From a bacterium (GTDB lineage: Bacteria; Krumholzibacteriota; Krumholzibacteria; LZORAL124-64-63), in NCBI GenBank assembly GCA_003646045.1, contig QNDV01000159.1:1-5949 (forward strand): a DNA stretch of 5,949 nt, read 5' to 3'. Each line of letters starts with the position of its first letter. Position 1 is the stretch's first letter. This document shows, piece by piece, positions 1-5,949 of the stretch. The notes below the pieces were generated by a model. The model was not told where the DNA came from. It did not search any database and was given only the letters and a program-made list of their open reading frames with translations. Both the position numbers and the translations under genes were made by a program.

Positions 1-1499
1 TGCGCCGGGCGGGTGTGGAGCCGCCGGCGCGGATCCTCTTCAGCGAACACCACGAGGCCCACGCCGCCAGTGCCTTCCTGCCGAGCCCCTTCGAGAACGC
101 GGCCATCGTCACTCTCGACGGCGTGGGCGAGTGGACGACCACCTCCATCTGGAACGGCCGTGGTCATCGCATCGAGCCCCTGGAAGAGATCCACTTCCCC
201 CACAGTCTGGGCTTGCTCTACTCGGCCTTCACCTACTTCTGCGGCTTCCGCGTGAATTCGGGCGAATACAAGCTCATGGGGCTGGCGCCCTACGGCGAAC
301 CGGTCTATGCGGATCGCATACGCGAGCACCTGATCGACCTGCGCAGCGACGGGTCATTCCGGCTGAACATGGAGCACTTCGGTTATCTGGGCGGCCTGAC
401 CATGACCAATGACCGGTTCGCCGAACTGTTCGACGGCCCGGCCCGCTCCATGGAGGGGGAACTGACGCGACGCGAACTGGATCTGGCCAGCTCGGTGCAG
501 GTGGTTACCGAGGAGGCGGTGCTGGGCATCGCTCGCCACGCGCGGAACCTCACCGGCCACCGCCACCTGTGCCTGGCCGGTGGCGTGGCCCTGAACTGCG
601 TGGCCAACGGCGAGTTGATGAGGTCGGGCTTGTTCGATGATATCTGGATCCAGCCGGCGAGCGGTGACGCCGGTGGTGCCCTGGGGGCGGCGCTTTTTGC
701 GTGGCACCAGTTGGAGGACAAGCCGCGCCAGCCCCTGGACACAGCGGCGGACCATATGCAGGGTGCGTACCTGGGTCCGGCCTTCAGCGACGACGAGATT
801 GCCCACTGGCTGGACAGCATCGGCGCACCCTATCAGCGCCTGGACGATGGTGAACTGGAACGGGAGGCGGCCCGTCTGGTGGCCGACCAGAACGTGGTGG
901 GCCTATTCCAGGGGCGCATGGAATTCGGACCGCGGGCCCTGGGCAACCGCTCCATCATCGGCGACGCGCGGTCACCGAAAATGCAGTCGGTGCTCAACCT
1001 CAAGATCAAGTATCGCGAGTCGTTCCGGCCGTTCGCGCCCTCGGTGCTGGAAGAACGCATCGGTGACTATTTCGAGATCGACCGGCCCTCGCCCTACATG
1101 CTGCTGGTGGCGCAGGTGCGCAGGGAACGCTGTATCGATCCCGAGGCCACCGAGAAGGACATCACCGTGCTGGAGCAGGTCAACCAGGTGCGTTCGGACA
1201 TCCCGGCCATCACCCACGTGGACCATTCGGCGCGCATCCAGTCGGTGAGCGCTGCCACCAACCCGCGCTACCACGGGGTGATCAAGGCCTTCGAGGAACT
1301 CACCGGTTGCGGCGTCGTCATCAACACCAGCTTCAACGTGCGCGGCGAGCCCATCGTATGCACCCCCGAAGATGCCTACCGCTGCTTCATGGGCACGGAG
1401 ATGGATCATCTGGTCATGGGCAACCTGGTGCTGGCCAAGACGGAACAGCCGGCGTGGGACGATGCCGCCGGCTGGCACAAGCAGTTCGACCTGGACTAG
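1..1499 (+). CDS. NodU/CmcH/TobZ-family carbamoyltransferase, 5' end cut by window edge
   Basis: Family members move a carbamoyl group from carbamoyl phosphate, through an enzyme-bound carbamoyl-adenylate made with ATP, to a hydroxyl group of a sugar, antibiotic or glycan in the cytoplasm. The reading frame is open to the left edge (first whole codon at 3-5), so the GTG at 15 is probably internal. Relatives run to about 580-620 residues, so roughly 100 N-terminal residues are missing. Counting from codon 15 as residue 1, the Kae1-like domain shows HHEAH (12-16, the HxxxH metal motif), DGVGEW (35-40), LAGGVALNCVANGEL (187-201) and SGDAGGALGAA (216-226, with D218 a likely metal ligand). The YrdC-like C-terminal half shows FGPRALGNRSIIGDAR (304-319), ESFRPFAPSVLEE (335-347) and NTSFNVRGEPIV (437-448). 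No frameshift or missing motif is visible. It is followed after 22 nt by the DUF5989 gene. The family call is firm; the acceptor substrate cannot be told from the sequence. Confidence 0.95.
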   Translation, partial: RRAGVEPPARILFSEHHEAHAASAFLPSPFENAAIVTLDGVGEWTTTSIWNGRGHRIEPLEEIHFPHSLGLLYSAFTYFCGFRVNSGEYKLMGLAPYGEPVYADRIREHLIDLRSDGSFRLNMEHFGYLGGLTMTNDRFAELFDGPARSMEGELTRRELDLASSVQVVTEEAVLGIARHARNLTGHRHLCLAGGVALNCVANGELMRSGLFDDIWIQPASGDAGGALGAALFAWHQLEDKPRQPLDTAADHMQGAYLGPAFSDDEIAHWLDSIGAPYQRLDDGELEREAARLVADQNVVGLFQGRMEFGPRALGNRSIIGDARSPKMQSVLNLKIKYRESFRPFAPSVLEERIGDYFEIDRPSPYMLLVAQVRRERCIDPEATEKDITVLEQVNQVRSDIPAITHVDHSARIQSVSAATNPRYHGVIKAFEELTGCGVVINTSFNVRGEPIVCTPEDAYRCFMGTEMDHLVMGNLVLAKTEQPAWDDAAGWHKQFDLD

Positions 1500-1510
1500 A
1501 TCCGGTCGCG

Positions 1511-1516
1511 AAAGGA
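1511..1516 (+). promoter_or_regulatory. Ribosome binding site for the DUF5989 gene
   Basis: AAAGGA lies 5 nt before the GTG at 1522-1524 and after the carbamoyltransferase stop at 1497-1499. It decides the start: longer in-frame readings would begin inside the carbamoyltransferase gene and give a tail that does not resemble the family. Confidence 0.7.
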
Positions 1517-1521
1517 ACACC

Positions 1522-1686
1522 GTGGATAAGCTGCGATACCTGGGCCGGTTCTTCGGTGAGTTGTGGCTATTCGCCAGGCAGAACCGGGTGTGGTGGATCG
1601 TACCCACGGTGGTGGTGCTGCTGGTGCTGAGTTTGCTGGTGTTCGCGGGGCAGTCGGTGGCGCCGTTTATCTATACGTTGTTCTAG
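1522..1686 (+). CDS. DUF5989 family small membrane protein (54 aa)
   Basis: This is a 54-residue protein starting at GTG. It has a charged and aromatic N-terminal part (residues 3-25, with KLRYLGRFF and ELWLFARQNRVWW), one hydrophobic membrane segment (about residues 25-43, rich in V and L), and the C-terminus SVAPFIYTLF. From memory, that ending and the overall layout are typical of DUF5989, a family of about 50 residues repeatedly encoded beside NodU-type carbamoyltransferases and SxtJ-type membrane proteins. The protein probably sits in the inner membrane with a short tail outside the bilayer; its role is unknown. The 22-nt gap after the carbamoyltransferase suggests co-transcription and a shared pathway. 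No SxtJ gene follows, because the next gene converges on it from the minus strand. The start is supported by a good ribosome binding site and by the family length. Confidence 0.85.
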   Translation: MDKLRYLGRFFGELWLFARQNRVWWIVPTVVVLLVLSLLVFAGQSVAPFIYTLF

Positions 1687-1693
1687 GCCGGAG

Positions 1694-1708
1694 GACGGTT
1701 CTACCGTC
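1694..1708. repeat. Small inverted repeat between convergent genes, weak terminator candidate
   Basis: GACGGT-TCT-ACCGTC forms a perfect 6-bp stem with a 3-nt loop. It fills most of the 24-nt gap between the stops of the DUF5989 gene (1686) and the beta-helix gene (1711). Neither strand has a T-run after it, so it is not a classical rho-independent terminator. The position between two gene ends is the main argument for a role in ending or trimming transcripts from both sides. Confidence 0.3.
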
Positions 1709-1710
1709 GA

Positions 1711-2892
1711 TCAGCGATAAAGAGCTTTTAGTCCGCCAAGGCTCTTGGGTTGGTTTGCAACCGATGTCTCGGCGAACGGCTCGAAGTCGATGATGAACAT
1801 ATTGTCGGGATTATCGTGGTGATCTTCGATCCAGACGCTGATGCTGTCCGGGTTGGTGGTGCCCCACCAGTTGTTGCGCATGTCGAAGTGGACTGGATCC
1901 GGGGGATGCTCAAGATTCGCCGAATCCCACTTTACTGCGAATTTGAGTCCCTTCTGGATATTGCAATTGCGAATGTAACCATTGTTGGCTCTACGGTACG
2001 TCAACGCGGTAGTGACCATATCTGTAAAGCCGGTCTGTTCGATCCGGATCCACCCCAAACTTGCATCGAATAGAATACCGCTATATGCCTTGTCGAATCG
2101 GCACCTATCGATTGATACGCGTGAATGCGAATCGGTTGAGTACAGGCTGGCCCCACTTTGCCTTTCGAATATGCAGTCAGTGACTATCAGGTCATCGCAG
2201 GCGGAGTTTTTTACTCCAGAATGACCATACACGAAGGAGCAGTTGGCTATCCTCGCGTCCAATACTCCGTTGATGTATACGCCGGATTTGGAAATAGCGT
2301 TCGACATGTTAAAAAAACAGTGGCTGACAGAGATGCTATTCATACCCCAGATTCCAACAAACGATGCCATAGACGCGCCATTCTCGAATAGCGAATTGCA
2401 TACAGTCAACGTGTCGCCGGCTAATGATACGATTGCCGCATCGTTACCGGTGAATTGGCAGTCCGAGATCCTTGCGCTACCGTAGTGGTCCAGTGTCAGC
2501 GCCTCGCGCGTATTCTCAAAGGTGATACTCGATACACGCAGTTGTGTACTTTCAATCGCAGATGGAACGTAAATACATTTGTCCCGGCCATCTCGATACA
2601 GATTCCATGTCTCCTCGCGTCCAACAATCGTTTCGCCGACCCCTGCACCAATGAATGTCAAGTCCTGCTGTGCAACTCTAACACGAACAAACTCCGTCCA
2701 GCCGAGCGTCGTTACCACCTCTCCGTCGTCATACCGCCCAGGACCAATCATGATCGTATCACCCGATGCCGCGGCATCAACCGCATCCTGGATGACCGAG
2801 AAATCGCCGGTTCCATCCTTTTCGACATGCCACGTCGCGGACCATCCCGGGCTAGCTGCGGTAACCAGCGCTAGAATGAATAAATACCTCAT
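1711..2892 (-). CDS. Exported right-handed parallel beta-helix protein (393 aa)
   Basis: This is a secreted or surface protein with a pectate-lyase-like beta-helix fold; no catalytic activity can be assigned. Residues 1-19 are a signal peptide (MRYLFILALV, then a likely cut after GWSA). Residues 21-54 look like the usual cap of such helices: GTGDFSVIQDAVDAA, then SGDTIMIGPGRY. Residues 115-315 are a series of helix rungs, many with a cysteine at a similar place (ISDCQF, VSHCFF, IANCSF, VTDCIF, IDRCRF, IRNCNI), which suggests a cysteine ladder inside the helix. The helix closes with NNWWGTTNPDSI (340-351) and a DHHDNPDN stretch, a common end of these proteins in FCB-group bacteria. The tail is SLGGLKALYR, with no FlgD-like sorting domain. 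The start has AAGGA 7 nt upstream (plus positions 2900-2904). The gene is visibly poorer in GC than the carbamoyltransferase. It is the last gene of the minus-strand cluster. Confidence 0.88.
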   Translation of the reverse strand: MRYLFILALVTAASPGWSATWHVEKDGTGDFSVIQDAVDAAASGDTIMIGPGRYDDGEVVTTLGWTEFVRVRVAQQDLTFIGAGVGETIVGREETWNLYRDGRDKCIYVPSAIESTQLRVSSITFENTREALTLDHYGSARISDCQFTGNDAAIVSLAGDTLTVCNSLFENGASMASFVGIWGMNSISVSHCFFNMSNAISKSGVYINGVLDARIANCSFVYGHSGVKNSACDDLIVTDCIFERQSGASLYSTDSHSRVSIDRCRFDKAYSGILFDASLGWIRIEQTGFTDMVTTALTYRRANNGYIRNCNIQKGLKFAVKWDSANLEHPPDPVHFDMRNNWWGTTNPDSISVWIEDHHDNPDNMFIIDFEPFAETSVANQPKSLGGLKALYR

Positions 2893-2913
2893 TGTGCTGT
2901 CCTTGTGTGGGAA

Positions 2914-2939
2914 GGCGGGGGAGCCGTTGCTCCCCCGCC
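2914..2939 (-). terminator. GC-rich 11-bp hairpin between two co-directional genes; terminator or mRNA-stability element
   Basis: GGCGGGGGAGC and GCTCCCCCGCC pair perfectly over 11 bp around a 4-nt loop. On the minus-strand transcript the hairpin begins 7 nt after the stop codon of the FlgD-tail gene (2947-2949) and ends about 9 nt before the ribosome binding site of the beta-helix gene. The sequence after it on that strand is TTCCCACAC, so the T-tract of an intrinsic terminator is missing. It may be a leaky terminator, a 3' end protector of the upstream message, or a structure affecting translation of the next gene. The structure itself is certain; the role is inferred. Confidence 0.6.
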
Positions 2940-2946
2940 AATTGTC

Positions 2947-3849
2947 TTACCTGACTAGCGTGACCCGATTGACTCGCACTGTGTTGCCGGAGCGGTATTT
3001 CACGAAATAGACACCGCTGGCTACGCCTCTGCCGCTGTTGTCACGGCCATCCCAATCAATTTCATGGGCACCCGAGTCGAGGAATCCCGCATGGAGTGTC
3101 CGGATTCGGCGACCACGCAGGTCGTAGACAACCACCTCGGCGGTTTGTGCATGGGTCTGGAAGAAAGAAATGGTAGTCCGCGGGTTACTCGGGTTGGGAT
3201 GCACCGCGAGCCCGGAGAAGACCAGCGGCGATTCCGATACCCGCGTAGGTTCAGGTGAACCGTCGTTTCCCCTATCGCCATCGACGAACAACACATCAGC
3301 CGCCTTGTTCACCGACAACCGCGCTGATATCGCTGGCAGGTATCCTTCAGCAATCGGGTGCCATGCCACGCCGTCCGCCGTAATCCAAGCCATCGTGTTT
3401 GACTTGTCCGACGGCACATACCCGAATCTCGCCGAAGCCGCTTCCGAGGTACCGCGCGAGCGATCCCTGGTCTTCAACACCACGAAGACCCCACCGCTAC
3501 GTGAGGCGACCGGTTGCGCCAATGCCGTCTCGGACCATCCGCTCTCTGGATTTGAGAGATCACCGGTTATCTCTATGCCGTCGGCGAGAATATCCGGCCG
3601 GCCGTCCCGAGCCGCCAAGGCCGTTATAGCAGCCAGTTCACAGGCTTCTTCCTGATACCACTCCACTGCAATAACGGACTCCCCCGCAGCCAATGGTATC
3701 CACACCGCGACGGCGGTATCATCGGTCGTATTCGTCAGCCCAAACGTCCCGGCTACTTCGGAAGTCCCGATGCCGCCCGCCTGCCCCGTGATTCCGACAG
3801 CAGCAAAGCACACCAGCATCAACGCGCTCAACAGATTCAGTTTTCGCAT
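2947..3849 (-). CDS. Exported protein with FlgD-like C-terminal sorting domain (300 aa)
   Basis: Residues 1 to about 24 form a signal peptide (MRK, then LNLLSALMLVCFAAVGI). Residues 30-180 are an unrecognised, probably beta-rich region (ending near ISARLSVNKAADV). A short polar linker follows (189-205, GDRGNDGSPEP). Residues 215-300 are a FlgD-Ig / type IX secretion-like tail: HPNPSNPRTTISF (217-229), VVVYDLRGRRIRTL (239-252), HEIDWDGRDNSG (262-273) and GVYFVKYRSG (279-288). In Bacteroidota such tails direct export through the type IX system and attachment to the surface; in other FCB phyla the same domain is widespread, but its export route is less certain. The ATG at 3847-3849 is chosen because AAAGGAG lies 5 nt upstream and it is followed directly by the signal peptide. 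A longer in-frame start at 3990 would bury that signal and overlap the upstream gene by over 100 nt. The gene follows the CRTAC1-type gene after 20 nt. The function of the N-terminal part is unknown. Confidence 0.85.
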   Translation of the reverse strand: MRKLNLLSALMLVCFAAVGITGQAGGIGTSEVAGTFGLTNTTDDTAVAVWIPLAAGESVIAVEWYQEEACELAAITALAARDGRPDILADGIEITGDLSNPESGWSETALAQPVASRSGGVFVVLKTRDRSRGTSEAASARFGYVPSDKSNTMAWITADGVAWHPIAEGYLPAISARLSVNKAADVLFVDGDRGNDGSPEPTRVSESPLVFSGLAVHPNPSNPRTTISFFQTHAQTAEVVVYDLRGRRIRTLHAGFLDSGAHEIDWDGRDNSGRGVASGVYFVKYRSGNTVRVNRVTLVR

Positions 3850-3854
3850 CTCGG

Positions 3855-3861
3855 CTCCTTT
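3855..3861 (-). promoter_or_regulatory. Ribosome binding site for the FlgD-tail protein gene
   Basis: On the minus strand AAAGGAG lies 5 nt before the ATG at 3847-3849, inside the 20-nt gap after the upstream stop (3870-3872). It decides the start and suggests that the two genes are translated from one message. Confidence 0.75.
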
Positions 3862-3869
3862 CGCCTCTG

Positions 3870-5949
3870 CTACTGCAGACAGATTTCGAAGTAGGCGGAA
3901 TGACCTGTGCTTTCGGATGTGAAACCACTCAAGCCCGTACGAACGGTAAAGGGAATGCTGCAGGCGGCCAGGCAATCGGAGGCGTGCCACGTCAGTGTAT
4001 GACGCCAGAGGCCATTAACCTGGGCGATCGAGACATCGACGTCGGCATCGACCGCGGCAATGGTAGTTCGTGCCGGGTGGCAACTCCAGGGTAGTCCGGT
4101 GAGGTCGAATTCCACTTCATCGGTTTGGGGATCACCGGGATGGGTGATGGTGTCCCAGGTGAAGATCCAATCCACCAGCCCTGTGTCCAGATGAAAGGCC
4201 ACGTCAAAAGTAACACTCTGGTCGTCGATCAGCGGCGCACTTTCGTTGATCGTGTAGTAGCGGTTCTTCTCATACTCGAAGAACTGTTGGGTCGTGCCGT
4301 CGGGCCAGTAGACGTCGATGGCAAAGATACCGTTGTGGTCTCCAAGCCCGAAAACCAGATCCAGATCGCCCTGGCTGGGTCCTATCTTGCCTCCATCTAC
4401 TATCTGGGCCCGTGGGTCACCGCCAAACGGCGTGATCACCACCCGGGCGCCGATGCCGTGATGGTTATTCGTGCCGCCGGGGGAAACCAGACGGACGCCT
4501 ACCCACTTGTTGTCAGGCTCCGTGAACTCGTCCTTGCCCTTGAAGAAGAACGAATGGTCGTCCTGTCGGCTGAGGAACAGATCAGTAAAGCCATCCAAAT
4601 TGAAATCGGCGGCGCAGACGCGCTCGGTACGTTGATTGACCGAAACGCCGGCGTTATCGGTGACCTGCTGGAAAGATGCCGCATAGACCGCATCAGGGTT
4701 GTTTCTCAACAGGAAAGGAAAGGGTACGGAATTGGATACCGTTACGTCCATGCGACCGTCCAACTCGAAGTCAAAGACGTCTATGTCACGGGGGTCGGCA
4801 TTTTCGACCACCACCGTTTCAAGGTCTCCAGCAAGAACTCCATTGTCGTTGCGGAAAATTCCGACAATTTCACCTTTGGTGTAAACGATGTCCAGATCGC
4901 CATCGTTGTCGACATCGGAGATTGCAGCGAAGGTGTCGCCATTGAGGCGCTCACGATCAAATAGCTTGGAGTTCGTAACGACCTGGAAGAAGCCTGTTTC
5001 GTTGACTTTATTCTCCTGGTAGGATGAATGAGGACCCGAAGAACCGGGGCCACCGTAATCGACCATGACGATATCGAGATCCGAATCGCCGTCAAAATCC
5101 GCCCACAGTGTAGAGCCGATGTGGGGCGAGGTTACGAAACCCGTAGCTGCGGTTACGTCGGTGAAGATCCGGGAGGTGCCACCGGGAGTGGGGTCATTGC
5201 GCAGTAGAACCTGGGTCACAGAATGGTAGGGAGCTTGAGCGTTGTGGACATTGATAAGCAGGTCCACATCTCCATCGCCATCGTAGTCGACCCAACTGCC
5301 GAGGGTTGTTTTCTGGTGGCTAGGGTCAGATAGATTTCTCAGACCAGTTGCCGTGGTGACATCCTCGAAGCCTCCCACCTTGAATACGTTCTTGCTTACT
5401 TCGATCAGCTCCGGGTTGTACCGGAACAATCGGTGCCCCGTCTGGCCCCGGTTTGGGACGTAGATATCGGTCCAGCCGTCGTTGTCGAAGTCGGCGTAGA
5501 TCGTGCCGAGGTCATATGGATCGTTAGGTACGCCATTCTGCCAGAAAAATTCGCCAGTGCGCTCCTCCAAATACGGTGTGCCATTGCCGTCGAAGTGTTC
5601 AGTGCGCCATGCTGCTTGGGGCGCTTGAGTTAGCATGAGGTCTTTTAGCCCATCTTTATCAATATCAAAACAAGCAGCGTTATACGGACGACCATCCAGC
5701 CTCCCTTCGAATTCACCTTCCATACCTGTCGAGTTCGAGGTATCAATATAGAGCGTCGCCGGCAACATCAACGTCTCGGCGAGAACCCCCACCTCCTCGG
5801 CCGCCGCCCTCATCCGCGCACCCTGCTCCTCATCAAACCCGACCCACGCATGCATCGGCGCGGCACTCATCACATTGCCGGGATCCGGGTCGTGACTCGG
5901 GTAATCGATGTGGAACTGCGCGGTGAGCTGTCCTGAGGCATCAACGTAA
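3870..5949 (-). CDS. CRTAC1-type FG-GAP repeat / ASPIC-UnbV protein, 5' end cut by window edge
   Basis: The frame stays open through the right edge, 25 codons beyond the GTG at 5871-5873, so the true start is outside the window; 692 residues are visible. Counting that GTG codon as 1, seven FG-GAP/VCBS blade motifs are seen: DIDKDGLKD (70-78), DFDNDGWTD (128-136), DYDGDGDVD (196-204), DFDGDSDLD (259-267), DVDNDGDLD (320-328), DFELDGRMD (368-376) and DFNLDGFTD (423-431). Most carry the DxDxDG calcium loop; the last two lack one acidic ligand. EDVTTATGL and TDVTAATGF precede blades three and four, as in CRTAC1 proteins. Residues 456-541 form an ASPIC/UnbV domain (KWVGVRLVSPGG, GIGARVVI, VYWPDG). 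Residues 545-667 are not recognised and hold four cysteines. Such proteins are extracellular seven-bladed propellers for binding or adhesion; no ligand can be named. The gene leads into the FlgD-tail gene after 20 nt. Confidence 0.9.
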   Translation of the reverse strand, partial: YVDASGQLTAQFHIDYPSHDPDPGNVMSAAPMHAWVGFDEEQGARMRAAAEEVGVLAETLMLPATLYIDTSNSTGMEGEFEGRLDGRPYNAACFDIDKDGLKDLMLTQAPQAAWRTEHFDGNGTPYLEERTGEFFWQNGVPNDPYDLGTIYADFDNDGWTDIYVPNRGQTGHRLFRYNPELIEVSKNVFKVGGFEDVTTATGLRNLSDPSHQKTTLGSWVDYDGDGDVDLLINVHNAQAPYHSVTQVLLRNDPTPGGTSRIFTDVTAATGFVTSPHIGSTLWADFDGDSDLDIVMVDYGGPGSSGPHSSYQENKVNETGFFQVVTNSKLFDRERLNGDTFAAISDVDNDGDLDIVYTKGEIVGIFRNDNGVLAGDLETVVVENADPRDIDVFDFELDGRMDVTVSNSVPFPFLLRNNPDAVYAASFQQVTDNAGVSVNQRTERVCAADFNLDGFTDLFLSRQDDHSFFFKGKDEFTEPDNKWVGVRLVSPGGTNNHHGIGARVVITPFGGDPRAQIVDGGKIGPSQGDLDLVFGLGDHNGIFAIDVYWPDGTTQQFFEYEKNRYYTINESAPLIDDQSVTFDVAFHLDTGLVDWIFTWDTITHPGDPQTDEVEFDLTGLPWSCHPARTTIAAVDADVDVSIAQVNGLWRHTLTWHASDCLAACSIPFTVRTGLSGFTSESTGHSAYFEICLQ

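Noticed and set aside
1372..1521. Longer start for the 54-aa membrane protein inside the carbamoyltransferase gene
   Set aside because: The extra residues are a shifted-frame reading of the conserved carbamoyltransferase C-terminus; the GTG at 1522 has a ribosome binding site and gives the family length.
972..1607. 211-codon minus-strand frame, and the similar ones at 354-820
   Set aside because: They are shadows of the carbamoyltransferase in GC-rich DNA; histidine-, arginine- and alanine-rich translations without domain features.
1736..1748. CCAAG-GCT-CTTGG inverted repeat near the end of the beta-helix gene
   Set aside because: Only 5 bp, inside coding sequence, with no T-run; expected by chance.
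2311..2317. Run of seven A (seven T on the coding strand) as a slippage or programmed frameshift site
   Set aside because: It encodes Cys-Phe-Phe in frame within a normal helix rung; a -1 shift would meet TAA at once, and no downstream alternative frame looks coding.
3850..3990. Longer start for the FlgD-tail protein, 47 residues upstream
   Set aside because: It would put an arginine-rich stretch before the signal peptide, overlap the upstream gene by over 100 nt and ignore the AAAGGAG site next to the ATG at 3849.
4125..4964. 279-codon open frame on the plus strand
   Set aside because: It lies wholly antisense to the CRTAC1-type gene, whose minus-strand frame has clear repeated motifs; its translation has no signal peptide or recognisable domain.
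1..5949. CRISPR array, tRNA, rRNA, insertion sequence or toxin-antitoxin pair
   Set aside because: No regularly spaced repeats, no terminal inverted repeats or transposase motifs, no cloverleaf seen; the window is almost entirely filled by five genes.

Overview
The window fits a bacterium of the FCB side of the tree, most likely an uncultured candidate phylum of the Eisenbacteria / Krumholzibacteriota / Latescibacteria kind. This rests on gene content only: a secreted protein with a FlgD-like C-terminal sorting domain, a right-handed beta-helix protein ending in an NWWG motif, and a long FG-GAP/ASPIC-UnbV (CRTAC1-type) protein side by side, in DNA that is mostly GC-rich. There is no rRNA or marker gene to fix the taxonomy.

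Left part (1-1686, plus strand): the 3' four fifths of a NodU/CmcH/TobZ-family carbamoyltransferase, cut by the left window edge. It is followed 22 nt later by a 54-residue single-pass membrane protein of the DUF5989 family, which starts at a GTG and is easily missed. The two read as one operon end. They probably serve O-carbamoylation of a surface glycan or secondary metabolite, with the small protein as an uncharacterised membrane partner.

Right part (1711-5949, minus strand, convergent with the left part): three genes in a row. In transcription order they are (i) a CRTAC1-type protein with seven FG-GAP/VCBS blade motifs, an ASPIC/UnbV domain and an unrecognised cysteine-containing C-terminal region, cut by the right edge; (ii) 20 nt later, a 300-residue exported protein with an unrecognised N-terminal region and a FlgD-like sorting tail; (iii) after a 54-nt gap holding a perfect 11-bp GC-rich hairpin, a 393-residue exported beta-helix protein. 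All three look like cell-surface or secreted proteins, so this is a surface or exoprotein cluster of unknown task.

No mobile element, CRISPR array, tRNA or rRNA is visible. Non-coding DNA is limited to short gaps (22, 24, 54 and 20 nt), so no stretch of 300 bases lacks a gene. The main points for a second look are the carbamoyltransferase-DUF5989 pair, the intergenic hairpin, the unrecognised domains of the two secreted proteins, and the short conserved-looking C-terminal tail of the beta-helix protein.
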